Shown here in pieces: positions 10,251-20,593 of a stretch of DNA of 64,000 nt. The stretch's first letter is position 1, and each line of letters opens with the position of its first letter. The DNA lies in contig CAMJJL010000001.1 of the NCBI GenBank assembly GCA_946406145.1, positions 62,001 through 126,000 on the forward strand. The letters are read 5' to 3'. Under the pieces are notes generated by a model. It had not been told where the DNA came from, made no database searches, and was given only the letters and a program-made list of their open reading frames with translations. The translations under genes and the position numbers were made by a program. This stretch comes from an uncultured Clostridia bacterium. Its GTDB lineage: Bacteria > Bacillota > Clostridia > Oscillospirales > Acutalibacteraceae.

Positions 10251-13200
10251 ATGCTTCACATAAAGAAAAGAGCCGGATCAAATCCGACGCGTGTCATACT
10301 CTGTATGATCTGCGTGCTGATTCTCTGTATCTCTGCTCTTTCCGTTAACTTCAACGCCGAGGATACCAATACCAAAACGGTGAAAGTCGGATACTATGAA
10401 AACGAGGTGTTCCAGGAGGGCGCAAAGGAAGGTGCTATCAAAAACGGTTATGCCTATGAGTATTATCGCAAGATCTCCGAGTATACGGGCTGGAAGTACG
10501 ACTATGTATACGGAGATTACAACGATCTGTATCAGATGCTCCTCGACGGCGATATCGATCTGCTGGCAGGTCTCGCGTGGAAGCAGGAACGTGCCGACGT
10601 GATCGGCTATCCCGAATTGCCGATGGGTAATGAGACCTACAACCTCGTCAAGCATATCTCCGCGGATAATATCACGGTCAATCCCGAAACGCTCAACGCA
10701 AAGACCATTGGTGTGTTGGACAGCGCGATGGTCGAGGTGCTGAATCGGTATCTGGACAGCAATCATGTTACCGCTTCTGTCAGGACATACAGCGATTATC
10801 CCGTTTTATTCAGCGCGTTTGACGCCGGCGAGCTGGATGTGATCGCGGTAGAGGGCGACGGCACATATGGACGCGATAACGCCGAGGTGCTGACTTCGTT
10901 CGGAACCTCCGACTATTTTCTCTGCGTCAATAAAGCGCGTTCCGATCTGCTGACTGAGCTGAATGAAGCCCAGTCGACCATGACGGTAGAGGAGCCGAAC
11001 TGGCTGCATTCTCTGGGTGTCAAGTATTATCCCGTCAGTATCTCCGCACGCGCGTTTTCTGTCGCGGAGAAAGAGTGGCTATCCTCCCATGATACCCTCA
11101 AAGTCGGATATCTCGAAAACTATCTGCCCTACAGCGACACCGACGATGACGGTAAGGTGACCGGTATCGTAAAGGATATGATCCCCGAAATGCTCAAGGA
11201 TCTCGGACTTTCCGATTTGAAGTCTTCTTATGTAGGATATAAAAGCTATGACGATATGATCGCCGATATGACAGCGGAAAAAATCGACGTCGCGTTTCCT
11301 GTCGGCGGTGGACTGTATTTCTCTGAGGAAAACGGTATCTATCAGTCTCTTCCCGTTACCTCTGCTTCTACCGAGCTGGTTTACAAGGGTGAATTCACGG
11401 ACGATACGAGGTCGCACTTTGCGGTCAATGAAAACAACCGTATGCAGTATTATTATGTCCGCACCAATTACCCTGACGCTGAAATCACTTTCTATCCGAG
11501 TATTGACGCGTGTCTGGAGGCGGTCGTCGCAGGCGAGGTTAACTGCACCACGCTCAACGGTCTGCGCGCGAATGACATCCTGAAAAATACGAAATATAAA
11601 GATCTGGTGATGCGTCAGCTGACGCGCAACGATGATCGCTGCTTCGGCGTCGAGATCGGCAACGAAGGGCTTTTGAAGCTGCTCAACCGCGGGATCAACG
11701 TCGTGGGCAGTGATTACGCGCAGAACATCTCCTACCGCTATACCAAGGAGCTCTACTCCTACAGCCTTTGGGACGTGATTGCGGATCATATGGCGCTCTT
11801 TATCTCACTGATCATCGGCATCAGCGCCGTCATTATCCTCTTGCTCATTCGCGACAGAGTCCGCACCAAAAAACAGATGCGGGAGAAAGAAGCCGCCCGT
11901 ATCAGCCTTGAAGAGAAGAACGCCGAGCTGCAGGCGAGCCAAAAAGAATTGGCGCAGACGGATGAGATCATTTCCGACGCGGGCTACGGTACGTGGAGGA
12001 TCATTTTCGAGGATGGCAAAGAACCCCAATTGCGCGGCAATGCCAAAATGAAGCTGCTCTTGGGCGTTGAGGGTCAGGAACTCACGGAAGAAGAGACCTA
12101 TAACGCGTGGTATTCCCGGATTCTCCCTGAGGATCTCCATTCGGTACAGAAGAGTGTCAGCGAAATGCTGGAGGGCAAGCTCTCTGAGAACACCTATCGC
12201 TGGGAACATCCGACAAAGGGTGTCCTCTATGTTCGCTGCGGCGGCACGGCAAAAGAGGTCGAGCCGCAGCGTCAGATGCTGCAGGGCTATCACTGTGACG
12301 TTACTGATCTGGTGCGTGAGGATCAGGCGCAGAAGGAAGCACTCAAAAACGCGCTGGTAGCGGCTGAACACGCCAACCAGGCTAAAACCATCTTCCTCAA
12401 CAACATGTCGCACGATATCCGCACCCCGATGAACGCGATCGCAGGCTTTACCGTATTAGCGGCATCGCATATCGATAACAAAGAGCAGGTCAAGGATTAC
12501 CTGAGCAAGATCTCGGTCTCCAGCCAGCACCTGCTGTCACTGATTAACGATGTGCTGGATATGAGCCGTATCGAAAGCGGCAAGATGACACTGGAGGAAA
12601 CCGAAGTCCATTTGCCCGATCTGATCCATGATCTGCGGACGATCGTGCATGCGAATATCACCGCCAAACAGCTCGATCTGTTCATTGATACTCAGGATAT
12701 CGTCCATGAGGATATCATCACCGATAAGCTCAGGCTGAACCAGGTGCTCCTCAACATTATGTCGAACGCGATCAAGTTCACTCCGAACGGCGGCATGATC
12801 AGCTTCCGTCTGACCGAGAAGCCCTCCTCCTCCAAGGAGCTGACGAATCTCGAGTTTCGCATCAAGGATACCGGTATCGGTATGACCGAGGAATTCCAGA
12901 AAACCATATTTGATGCCTTCACGCGTGAAAAGACCAGTACGGTCAGCGGTATCCAGGGCACCGGTCTGGGGATGGCGATCACCAAGAACATTGTCGACAT
13001 GATGGGCGGCACGATCACCGTCAATTCCGAGAAGGGCAAGGGCAGCGAATTCATCGTTGCGATCACCTGCCGCGTCACCGGCGAGCCGATCAAGCCAGAG
13101 CCGATCCCCGAGCTTAACGGACTGCGCGCGCTGATCGCCGACGATGATACCGATACCTGTCTGTCCGTCTGCTCTATGCTGCGCGAGATCGGTATGCGTC

Positions 13201-13913
13201 CCGACTGGACAAACTACGGTAAAGAAGCCGTGATCCGCGCCAAGGACGCCTTAGACAGCGCCGACGAATTTAAGGTTTATATCATCGACTGGCAGATGCC
13301 CGATCTCAACGGTCTCGAGACCGTGCGCCGTATCAGGAATATCATCGGGGATGACACGCCGATCTTCATCCTGACCGCCTACGACTGGGCGGATATCGAG
13401 GATGAAGCGTTGGAGGCAGGCGTTACCGCATTCTGCTCCAAGCCGCTGTTTATGTCCGAGCTGAGAAGCGTTCTGGCGGCGCCCTTCATGAAGAAGGTTG
13501 AAAAATCTGAAGAGACTGTGACAGCGGATTTCTCCGGCAAGCGTGTATTGCTCGCCGAGGATAACGAGATGAACCAGATCATCGCCGAAACCATCCTGAC
13601 AGAGGTCGGTCTGATGGTGGACATTGCCTCCAACGGTGAGGTTGCCGTTGAAAAGATGGAGACTCACCCTGCCGGCTACTATGACATCATTCTCATGGAT
13701 ATTCAGATGCCCATGATGGACGGCTATACCGCGGCAAAGCTGATCCGTAAATTGGATGACTCCGTAAAGGCGAATATCCCGATCGTCGCGGTCACGGCAA
13801 ACGCCTTTGAAGAGGATCGCAAGATCGCGCTCGAAGCCGGCATGGACGGTCACCTCGCTAAGCCCTATGATATCCCGAAGATGATGGATACCCTGCAAAA
13901 GCTGCTGCAGTGA
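10251..13913 (+). CDS. hybrid sensor histidine kinase with two periplasmic-binding-protein-like sensor domains and two receiver domains
   Basis: Tandem SBP_bac_3-like regions, TM, NNMSHDIRTPMNAI H-box, GTGLGMAI HATPase, IIDWQMPDLNGLE and ILMDIQMPMMDG receivers; ATG at 10251 after GGAGG. Confidence 0.9.
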   Translation: MLHIKKRAGSNPTRVILCMICVLILCISALSVNFNAEDTNTKTVKVGYYENEVFQEGAKEGAIKNGYAYEYYRKISEYTGWKYDYVYGDYNDLYQMLLDGDIDLLAGLAWKQERADVIGYPELPMGNETYNLVKHISADNITVNPETLNAKTIGVLDSAMVEVLNRYLDSNHVTASVRTYSDYPVLFSAFDAGELDVIAVEGDGTYGRDNAEVLTSFGTSDYFLCVNKARSDLLTELNEAQSTMTVEEPNWLHSLGVKYYPVSISARAFSVAEKEWLSSHDTLKVGYLENYLPYSDTDDDGKVTGIVKDMIPEMLKDLGLSDLKSSYVGYKSYDDMIADMTAEKIDVAFPVGGGLYFSEENGIYQSLPVTSASTELVYKGEFTDDTRSHFAVNENNRMQYYYVRTNYPDAEITFYPSIDACLEAVVAGEVNCTTLNGLRANDILKNTKYKDLVMRQLTRNDDRCFGVEIGNEGLLKLLNRGINVVGSDYAQNISYRYTKELYSYSLWDVIADHMALFISLIIGISAVIILLLIRDRVRTKKQMREKEAARISLEEKNAELQASQKELAQTDEIISDAGYGTWRIIFEDGKEPQLRGNAKMKLLLGVEGQELTEEETYNAWYSRILPEDLHSVQKSVSEMLEGKLSENTYRWEHPTKGVLYVRCGGTAKEVEPQRQMLQGYHCDVTDLVREDQAQKEALKNALVAAEHANQAKTIFLNNMSHDIRTPMNAIAGFTVLAASHIDNKEQVKDYLSKISVSSQHLLSLINDVLDMSRIESGKMTLEETEVHLPDLIHDLRTIVHANITAKQLDLFIDTQDIVHEDIITDKLRLNQVLLNIMSNAIKFTPNGGMISFRLTEKPSSSKELTNLEFRIKDTGIGMTEEFQKTIFDAFTREKTSTVSGIQGTGLGMAITKNIVDMMGGTITVNSEKGKGSEFIVAITCRVTGEPIKPEPIPELNGLRALIADDDTDTCLSVCSMLREIGMRPDWTNYGKEAVIRAKDALDSADEFKVYIIDWQMPDLNGLETVRRIRNIIGDDTPIFILTAYDWADIEDEALEAGVTAFCSKPLFMSELRSVLAAPFMKKVEKSEETVTADFSGKRVLLAEDNEMNQIIAETILTEVGLMVDIASNGEVAVEKMETHPAGYYDIILMDIQMPMMDGYTAAKLIRKLDDSVKANIPIVAVTANAFEEDRKIALEAGMDGHLAKPYDIPKMMDTLQKLLQ

Positions 13914-14060
13914 TCACTGCAATATCATAACAAAGAGCCTGTGCCTGTCAGCATGGGCTCTCCTTTGTTGTATGGCCGCAGATAGAGGAGAACGGTCGGA
14001 TGATTCCTGTCGTTCTGTTCCTCTTGACGACGACCTCTCCTATACGCTGAATCAAAAAGC

Positions 14061-14086
14061 AAAAGCAGGGTGCGTTACCCTGCTTT
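14061..14086 (-). terminator. hairpin, probable terminator
   Basis: aaagcagggt gcgtt accctgcttt. Confidence 0.5.
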
Positions 14087-14496
14087 ATCCATATATAAGA
14101 TAACTGATACCCTGATGATCAGATCGTCAGCGACGAAGATCGCGGTATATTTCACGTCCTTCGCCATCCTGAAGACGACTGTCAGGCTGATTACCTCGTC
14201 CCCGATCTCGGACGTCTCTAGCAGTATTTGATAGCAGTCTTTCGGGTTGTGCGGCCTGCCTCCTTTCTTCCTCCTGCGATGTTGCCTCGTTACTACGCGA
14301 TCAGTCAGTCTTTTTTTGTTGTCAAATTGATGATTTTCTCTTGACATGTTAATGATTTTTAGTGTATATTTTTCTGTGTAGTAGAGCATTTGAGCAGCAT
14401 CTAACCGCTGTTAAACAATTCGCGCAAGCATAAGATCCATTCCCTTCGTTTGAAAATGCTGTATGAAAAAACGTTGAAACAGGAGTGAAAATCCTT

Positions 14497-17400
14497 ATGA
14501 AAACTATCCCAAAAACCACCAGCCTCTTTCTCGTTTTGTGCTTGATCGTTTCTGTCCTCACGGTTGGTTTCGTACCTGCCGCGGCGGAAGAAACAGTTGG
14601 GACCTATGCGCAGGACACGGTGCAAGGCAGCAACATCCTGCACTGCTTTGACTGGTCGTACAACAATATCAAGGCAGCTTTGCCTGATATTGCGGCGGCC
14701 GGCTACACGGCTGTGCAGACTTCACCCGTACAGCGCCCGAAGGACTACAACGCCTCGTGGACAGACGCTGCTAACCAGTGGTGGAAGATGTATCAGCCGC
14801 TGGGTCTTTCCATCGCAGCCGACAACACTTCATGGCTCGGGACCAAGGCGCAACTGACCTCTCTGTGTACCGAGGCGGAAAAGTATCATATCAAGGTCAT
14901 CGTCGATATCGTCGCGAACCATGTCGCGAACAACGGAATCGACGGCGGCACCTACAGCTATGTTAACAGCGCTGTAGAGAGCGATCTCAAAAACAACAAT
15001 TACTATCACAGCAACAATGTGCGCACCAGTGATGACAGTCGCTACACCATCACCCAGTACCATTTGGGGATGCCCGACCTGAACACCGGCAACAGCTATG
15101 TGCAGCAAAGGGCGCTCGGACTGCTCGAAGAATGTATTGACTGCGGCGTCGACGGCTTCCGTTTTGACGCGGCGAAGCATATCGAGCTGCCGACGGATGG
15201 ATCGAACTTCAGGAGCAGCTTCTGGCCGACGGTCATCGACGGCGCAAAGGACTACGCGCAGTCAAACGGCGCGGACGAGCCGTTCTTCTACGGTGAGATC
15301 CTCGGCGGCGCGGGTACGGATATCTCGAATTACACCGCCTATATGGCGGTCACCGATAACCAGACCGGCGACCGCGCGCTGGATAAGGCATATTGGTCTT
15401 CGGCGAGTGAGCTTGCCGACGGTACCTATCTTAAGGGCGCCTCCGCCGATAAGAGCGTTCTGTGGGTTGAGTCACATGATACCTACATGGGCAGCTCGGG
15501 CTCGGCGTGGACTTCTAACACAAAAGATGTTTCTAACGACGTTCTGGCTAAGGCTTGGGCGATCGTCGGCGCGCGTTCTGATTCCACCGCGCTGTACTTT
15601 GCGCGTCCTAACAGCACGATGGGCGCCGCAAGCACGGACACCGGCTGGAAATCCAAGGCGGTCGCCGAGGTCAATCAGTTCAAGAGCCATTTTGAAGGCA
15701 CCTCCGAGTACCTCTCATCCTCCGGCAACACCGCCTATATCGAGCGCGGCGCCAAGGGCGTCGTCATCTCAAAGCTCGACGGCGCCGGTTCCGTCAATCT
15801 GACCGCGAACCGGATGAAGAATGGTACCTACACGGATCAGGTTACCGGCAACACCTTTACCGTATCCGGCGGCAAGATCACCGGTACAGTCGGTTCCACC
15901 GGCGTCGCGGTAGTATATAACACGAATGATTCGGCATTTGATTATATTACCGCTTCTACTCTGTATCTCAGACCCAGCCCTGCATGGATCAACGCAGGCG
16001 GTCGCTACGCGATGTACTTCTTCAACAGCTCGACGGGTGATAGCCAGTGGGTCAGCATGACTTCCGTTAGCGATAATTATTATAGCGGCAGCGTACCCAC
16101 AGGCGACTGGACGAACGTGATCTTCTGTCGTATGGACGGCTCAAACGAAACGAACAGCTGGGATTATAAAAAAGATCAGACCGGTAATCTCTCCCCGGAT
16201 GTGGGCACGAATCTCTATCATGTCGCTTCCGGCAAGTGGAGCGTATACGGTTCCGCAGAGCCGACGGATCCTCCCGCGACTCAGCCGGCGGAAGATCCGA
16301 CCGTGCAGCCGACCGAAGTGGGCGACACATATACTGTCTACGCCGCCAACAAAAACGGTTGGAGCGAGATGAACGTTTATTACTGGGACAGCAATAAGAG
16401 TTCTGTCAAGTGGCCCGGCAAAGCTATGACGCAGGGTAATGCCGTCTTTAAGGCGGAGATCCCGAATGATGTGGGCGGTGTTGTCTTTAACGATGGATTA
16501 TCGCAGACTGTTAATATCGAGAGCGGTATTGTCAACAATGCCCAGTGGGTTGTTACAACTGCTCAAGACGAAGGCAAGTACATAGTCGAATCCGGTCCGA
16601 CCTATTATCTCGTCGGCAGTATGAACAACTGGTCGAATCATGACAACTATGCCTTCACCCTCAATACTGCCGAGACGGAAAAGGTTGAGTATAAACTGTC
16701 GGGTGTTCAGCTTTCGGCAAATGCCGAGATGAAGGTACACGACAGCAAGAATACATGGTATCCCGACGGAGGTAATAACTTTACAGTATCGTCAACCGGT
16801 ACCTATGACGTCTATTTCCGTCCGAACGGAGATGGCGGCAGCGATTGGCACAACGGTTATTTCAAGCTCGTTGACGTCACTCCCTGTACCGTCACATGGG
16901 AGAACTATGACGGCACAATTTTGGCGACCGATACCGTGTTGAAAGGCGAAATTCCTTCTTACAAGGGAGACACTCCCGTTAAAGAGGCGACTGCTCAGAC
17001 AGAATATACCTTCAGCGGCTGGAGCCCCGCGGTGGCGGCTGTCTCCGGCGACGTCACTTATACCGCTCAGTTTATCGAGAGCGTGAGAACCTTTACCGTT
17101 ACATGGAAGAACTACGACGGTACTGTGCTCGAGACCGATGAGAACGTCGCTTACGGTGCAAAGCCCGAGTATGACAGCGATACGCCCGCCAGAGATCCCG
17201 AAGGTGATACAACCTTCCAGTTCAGCGGATGGTCGCCGCAGATCACAGACACTACCGTGATCACAGAGGACACCACCTATATTGCGAGATTTTCCACGAA
17301 TACAAACACCTACACCATCACCTGGAAGGACGGCGACGGTAATACCCTCAGGACAGAGCCGTGTATCGAGGGCGTGACCCCCCACTATACCGGTGCGACT

Positions 17401-19413
17401 CCGACAAAGACTGCTACCGACCGGTATACTTATACCTTCAATAACACCTGGGATCCGCCTCTTGTAGCGGCTGAGAGAGATACGGTCTACACCGCGCAGT
17501 TCGATCAGACCGTTAACAAATATACGATCCGGTTCAAGAACTACGACGGCAACGTATTACAAAGCTCCGAGGTCGAGTACGGCGTCGTACCTGTCTATAC
17601 CGGTGAAACTCCGACAAGACCCGCCACTTTGACAAAATCCTTTACCTTCACCGGCTGGAATACAGAGCCTGTCGCAGTCACCGGAGAGGCGACCTACACC
17701 GCTGCCTTCAGTGAAGCGGCGGTCAACGCCGTTACGATCAAGGCAACAAACGTAGCGGAATGGGACAATGTCTATGTTTACTACTGGGGAAACGGCGGCG
17801 ACAATAACTGGCCTGGTGCACTGATGACCGCTGACAGCGACAACTTTATCTATACCGCGTCGATCCCCGAGACCGCTCAGGGAGTCATCTTCTCTGATGG
17901 GAAAGCGAACAACATAAAGCAGACCGTCGATATCAAGAGCGGCATCAGGGACGGTGCTCATTGGGCGATCCTGAACGAAAAGGATGAGGACGATATCACC
18001 AAGTATGTCGTTCACGAAGTCCCGACTTATTATCTCGTCGGCACAATGACAAACTGGAAGACGGACGGCGCACTCGTATTCGTTCCCAGCAAGACAGATG
18101 AAAAGCGCGAAGAATATAAGCTGTCGGGTGTTTCTCTCGAAAACACCGCATCCATCAAGGTCTACGGCAGTGATGATACATGGTATCCGGGTGGCGCGGA
18201 TTATACCATAACCGCAGACGGTACTTACAACATCTATTTCCGTCCGAACGGCGACGGTCACGACGACTGGTATGAAAACTATTTCTATGTTCATAATGTC
18301 ACACCCTATACCGTCACGTGGCTCGACGGCGACGGCGAAACGCTCAAGACGGAAACCGCCGTCTACGGAGAAACTCCTGTTTACACCGGCGCGCCCCCGA
18401 CCAAGAAGGCTGATATGCTGTATACCTACACCTTCAACAACACATGGTCACCTGAGTGTGAAGCTGTCACAGGTAACGTGACCTACACCGCGCAGTTTGA
18501 CGCGAGCCGCAACCCCTACTTTGCGCACCATTCACTCTCGCTGAACGGCAGTATCGGCGTGAACTTCTATCTGAGCCTCACTGATCAGGAGATCGCCGAC
18601 GGCGCAACGGTCGATTTCACGTGGACGGTCAACGGTGTGACAAAGACGTATCCCGTCACCCTGACTGCCGCCGACAAGACCGCCAACGGATACAAGGCAA
18701 CCTGCCCGATCGCGGTCGCCGAGGTGACCTACGATATCACCGCGACCCTAAAGATCGGCGGTGAGCAGATCGGGACCCAAACCTATTCCGCCAAGACGTA
18801 CGCCGATTATATTTTATCGGACGAATTCAAAAACAACTATACGGGCACCGGCGCAAAATCCTATGATAACCTGAAAAAGCTCGTTCAGACTATGCTCGAC
18901 TACGGTACTAAGGCGCAGGTTCGCTTTGATCGCAACACCGAGCTTCTTGCGAACGGCGGCACGGACTTCTTCAGCGACGAGGTCTCCTTTACAAGCGGCG
19001 CGAGCGATATGAGCGAATTCCTCAGTGAGATCGGTCTGGAATACAAGGGCACATCGGTCATCTACCTGAGTGAGACGACTCTGCGTCATTATTACAAGAT
19101 CGTTGATCCCTCTAAGTTCACCGAAGCGGTCCGGAACGAGATCACCTTTGACGGTAAAAAGGTTACCTACGGTACGAGGAGCGGCATGATCTACTTTGAC
19201 AAGAAGAATATCGCCGCCCCCGAGATCGATACCGAGTATGTGCTGAATCTGGGCGGACATGAGTATCGGTATGCTGCACTCGATTACTCCGCGTTGTCGT
19301 ACAGCCTGGATGAAAGCCCCTACAGCGAGAGCATCGCAAAACAGCTTGCCGCAGCGGTTTATCGCTACAATCAGGCGGCAAACACATTCTTTGAAGGCAT
19401 AGGAGGTATATGA
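14497..19413 (+). CDS. secreted multimodular GH13 alpha-amylase with repeated CBM26-like/X25-like/B-repeat modules
   Basis: Signal peptide; GH13 motifs DIVANHVANN, GFRFDAAKH, FFYGEILGG, WVESHDTYM; two copies of a 'YAANKNGW..YYWDS..WPG' CBM26-like module, two YYLVG(S/T)M(N/T)NW modules, about 5 'TVTWxNYDGTxLxT..YTFxGW' B-repeats. Confidence 0.88.
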   Translation: MKTIPKTTSLFLVLCLIVSVLTVGFVPAAAEETVGTYAQDTVQGSNILHCFDWSYNNIKAALPDIAAAGYTAVQTSPVQRPKDYNASWTDAANQWWKMYQPLGLSIAADNTSWLGTKAQLTSLCTEAEKYHIKVIVDIVANHVANNGIDGGTYSYVNSAVESDLKNNNYYHSNNVRTSDDSRYTITQYHLGMPDLNTGNSYVQQRALGLLEECIDCGVDGFRFDAAKHIELPTDGSNFRSSFWPTVIDGAKDYAQSNGADEPFFYGEILGGAGTDISNYTAYMAVTDNQTGDRALDKAYWSSASELADGTYLKGASADKSVLWVESHDTYMGSSGSAWTSNTKDVSNDVLAKAWAIVGARSDSTALYFARPNSTMGAASTDTGWKSKAVAEVNQFKSHFEGTSEYLSSSGNTAYIERGAKGVVISKLDGAGSVNLTANRMKNGTYTDQVTGNTFTVSGGKITGTVGSTGVAVVYNTNDSAFDYITASTLYLRPSPAWINAGGRYAMYFFNSSTGDSQWVSMTSVSDNYYSGSVPTGDWTNVIFCRMDGSNETNSWDYKKDQTGNLSPDVGTNLYHVASGKWSVYGSAEPTDPPATQPAEDPTVQPTEVGDTYTVYAANKNGWSEMNVYYWDSNKSSVKWPGKAMTQGNAVFKAEIPNDVGGVVFNDGLSQTVNIESGIVNNAQWVVTTAQDEGKYIVESGPTYYLVGSMNNWSNHDNYAFTLNTAETEKVEYKLSGVQLSANAEMKVHDSKNTWYPDGGNNFTVSSTGTYDVYFRPNGDGGSDWHNGYFKLVDVTPCTVTWENYDGTILATDTVLKGEIPSYKGDTPVKEATAQTEYTFSGWSPAVAAVSGDVTYTAQFIESVRTFTVTWKNYDGTVLETDENVAYGAKPEYDSDTPARDPEGDTTFQFSGWSPQITDTTVITEDTTYIARFSTNTNTYTITWKDGDGNTLRTEPCIEGVTPHYTGATPTKTATDRYTYTFNNTWDPPLVAAERDTVYTAQFDQTVNKYTIRFKNYDGNVLQSSEVEYGVVPVYTGETPTRPATLTKSFTFTGWNTEPVAVTGEATYTAAFSEAAVNAVTIKATNVAEWDNVYVYYWGNGGDNNWPGALMTADSDNFIYTASIPETAQGVIFSDGKANNIKQTVDIKSGIRDGAHWAILNEKDEDDITKYVVHEVPTYYLVGTMTNWKTDGALVFVPSKTDEKREEYKLSGVSLENTASIKVYGSDDTWYPGGADYTITADGTYNIYFRPNGDGHDDWYENYFYVHNVTPYTVTWLDGDGETLKTETAVYGETPVYTGAPPTKKADMLYTYTFNNTWSPECEAVTGNVTYTAQFDASRNPYFAHHSLSLNGSIGVNFYLSLTDQEIADGATVDFTWTVNGVTKTYPVTLTAADKTANGYKATCPIAVAEVTYDITATLKIGGEQIGTQTYSAKTYADYILSDEFKNNYTGTGAKSYDNLKKLVQTMLDYGTKAQVRFDRNTELLANGGTDFFSDEVSFTSGASDMSEFLSEIGLEYKGTSVIYLSETTLRHYYKIVDPSKFTEAVRNEITFDGKKVTYGTRSGMIYFDKKNIAAPEIDTEYVLNLGGHEYRYAALDYSALSYSLDESPYSESIAKQLAAAVYRYNQAANTFFEGIGGI

Positions 19414-19535
19414 TGAAAAAAGAGCGCTATGAGCGTGCACGGCTCGATCTCATTGTATTCCAATCGGAAGACGTGATCATGACCTCCGGGCTGGAAGAAT
19501 ATGAGGATCATCCCCTGATCAATTCACAACCTTAA
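19413..19535 (+). CDS. 40-aa peptide MKKERYERARLDLIVFQSEDVIMTSGLEEYEDHPLINSQP, translationally coupled to the GH13 gene
   Basis: TGATG overlap with GH13 stop, AGGAGG at 19401, followed by a strong terminator; below the ORF-track length cutoff. Confidence 0.65.
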   Translation: MKKERYERARLDLIVFQSEDVIMTSGLEEYEDHPLINSQP

Positions 19536-19545
19536 CGCAAAATGA

Positions 19546-19579
19546 CCCCCTGAAAGCACCGTCGCTTTCAGGGGGTTAC
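19546..19579 (+). terminator. intrinsic terminator
   Basis: ccccctgaaagc..gctttcaggggg. Confidence 0.75.
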
Positions 19580-20333
19580 TGTTGCCGAAAACCGCAGGGC
19601 ATCGGAGGATATCCCTGCGGTCTTGTAACGTGATTGTTGTTTTAATCCAGAGGTTCCATCCCCCTGCCAATCCGAGTCGCCGCTGACATTACCTGCGCTG
19701 GAGTTGATTGAATCTTGTTGCCCTTTGTTTTCTTCCGTGCCCAGCCCGTGAACATTTTTACTTTTTCTGGTGTATTCAGGCACATCATCATTAAAATCTG
19801 ATCTTCTTTCTCCATCTTTAACTGCTTGCCTATGGCTATTATCAAGTGCGTCGTAGTATCTTGCCAATTCTTCTTCGTGGCTACGTCCATATTCCTTCTC
19901 CCATCTATCTACATAATAATCTTATTTTTTCACCGAAACATATTCCATAACTTGGTATTTATGTGGTAAATCATCGAACTTTTCTATAATATACCATAGA
20001 ACGGGATTGATTCTTTTGCCTTGCATTATTTTGCAAAGCAGGGTTGCTTTTTGAACGATTATCGAGTATACTACCTTTAGAAGCTGACGATTGTATGAGA
20101 GAAGCGCAGTTAGCGTGAGGGACTTTGCCGTCAGCTTCTAAATTTATGTCATAGAAAATAGTGCCGGACTGTGCTTTGCCAACCCGGACAATGTAAGAGA
20201 AAATAGTATCATCTATGCTAACTTTGCTCTGATAATTCTTGAAACCGTTCGGAAACAATTTATGATTCTTAAAATCAGGTGCGTCATAAGAAATGTTAGC
20301 ATTATCTATTAAATCAATAACGCTTGTAGACAT
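19568..20333 (-). pseudogene. degraded fragment(s) of a large phage/ICE-type polyvalent protein C-terminus
   Basis: SYIVRVGKAQSGTIFYDINLEADGKVPHANCASLIQSSASK resembles the tail of large phage/ICE polyvalent proteins; N-terminus missing, followed by a frame-broken ORF. Confidence 0.35.
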
Positions 20334-20414
20334 CGATTATCGACAAATTCAAAAAATCATGTTACAATCATTGTATAGTGATACGGCGTCAATCGTTGCA
20401 TTATACAATACGGA

Positions 20415-20540
20415 AAAGGCTCCCTTTGGTAAAGGTGCCCCCGTTGGGGGAATGTCCGCAGCGCGGACAAAAGGGTCGGCTGTTTTCGCAGAGGAAGTTG
20501 CTTCCGGCGAGGAGGCTGTCACCGAAGGTGACTGAGGGAT
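20415..20540. repeat. interspersed REP/MITE-like palindromic repeat carrying an internal insertion
   Basis: Begins aaggctccctttggtaaa and ends ctgtcaccgaaggtgactgagggattg; same ends as the compact copy at 58878-58932. Confidence 0.6.
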
Positions 20541-20593
20541 TGCATTGGTTGTTCGAGCATAGAACGAGTAACTGAAAAAAACAGTCAAAAAGG

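Noticed and set aside
14075-14389. Minus-strand ORF ending ..DLIIRVSVILYMDKAG
   Set aside because: Basic low-complexity segment, no convincing RBS for any start; may be a decayed gene but evidence is insufficient.
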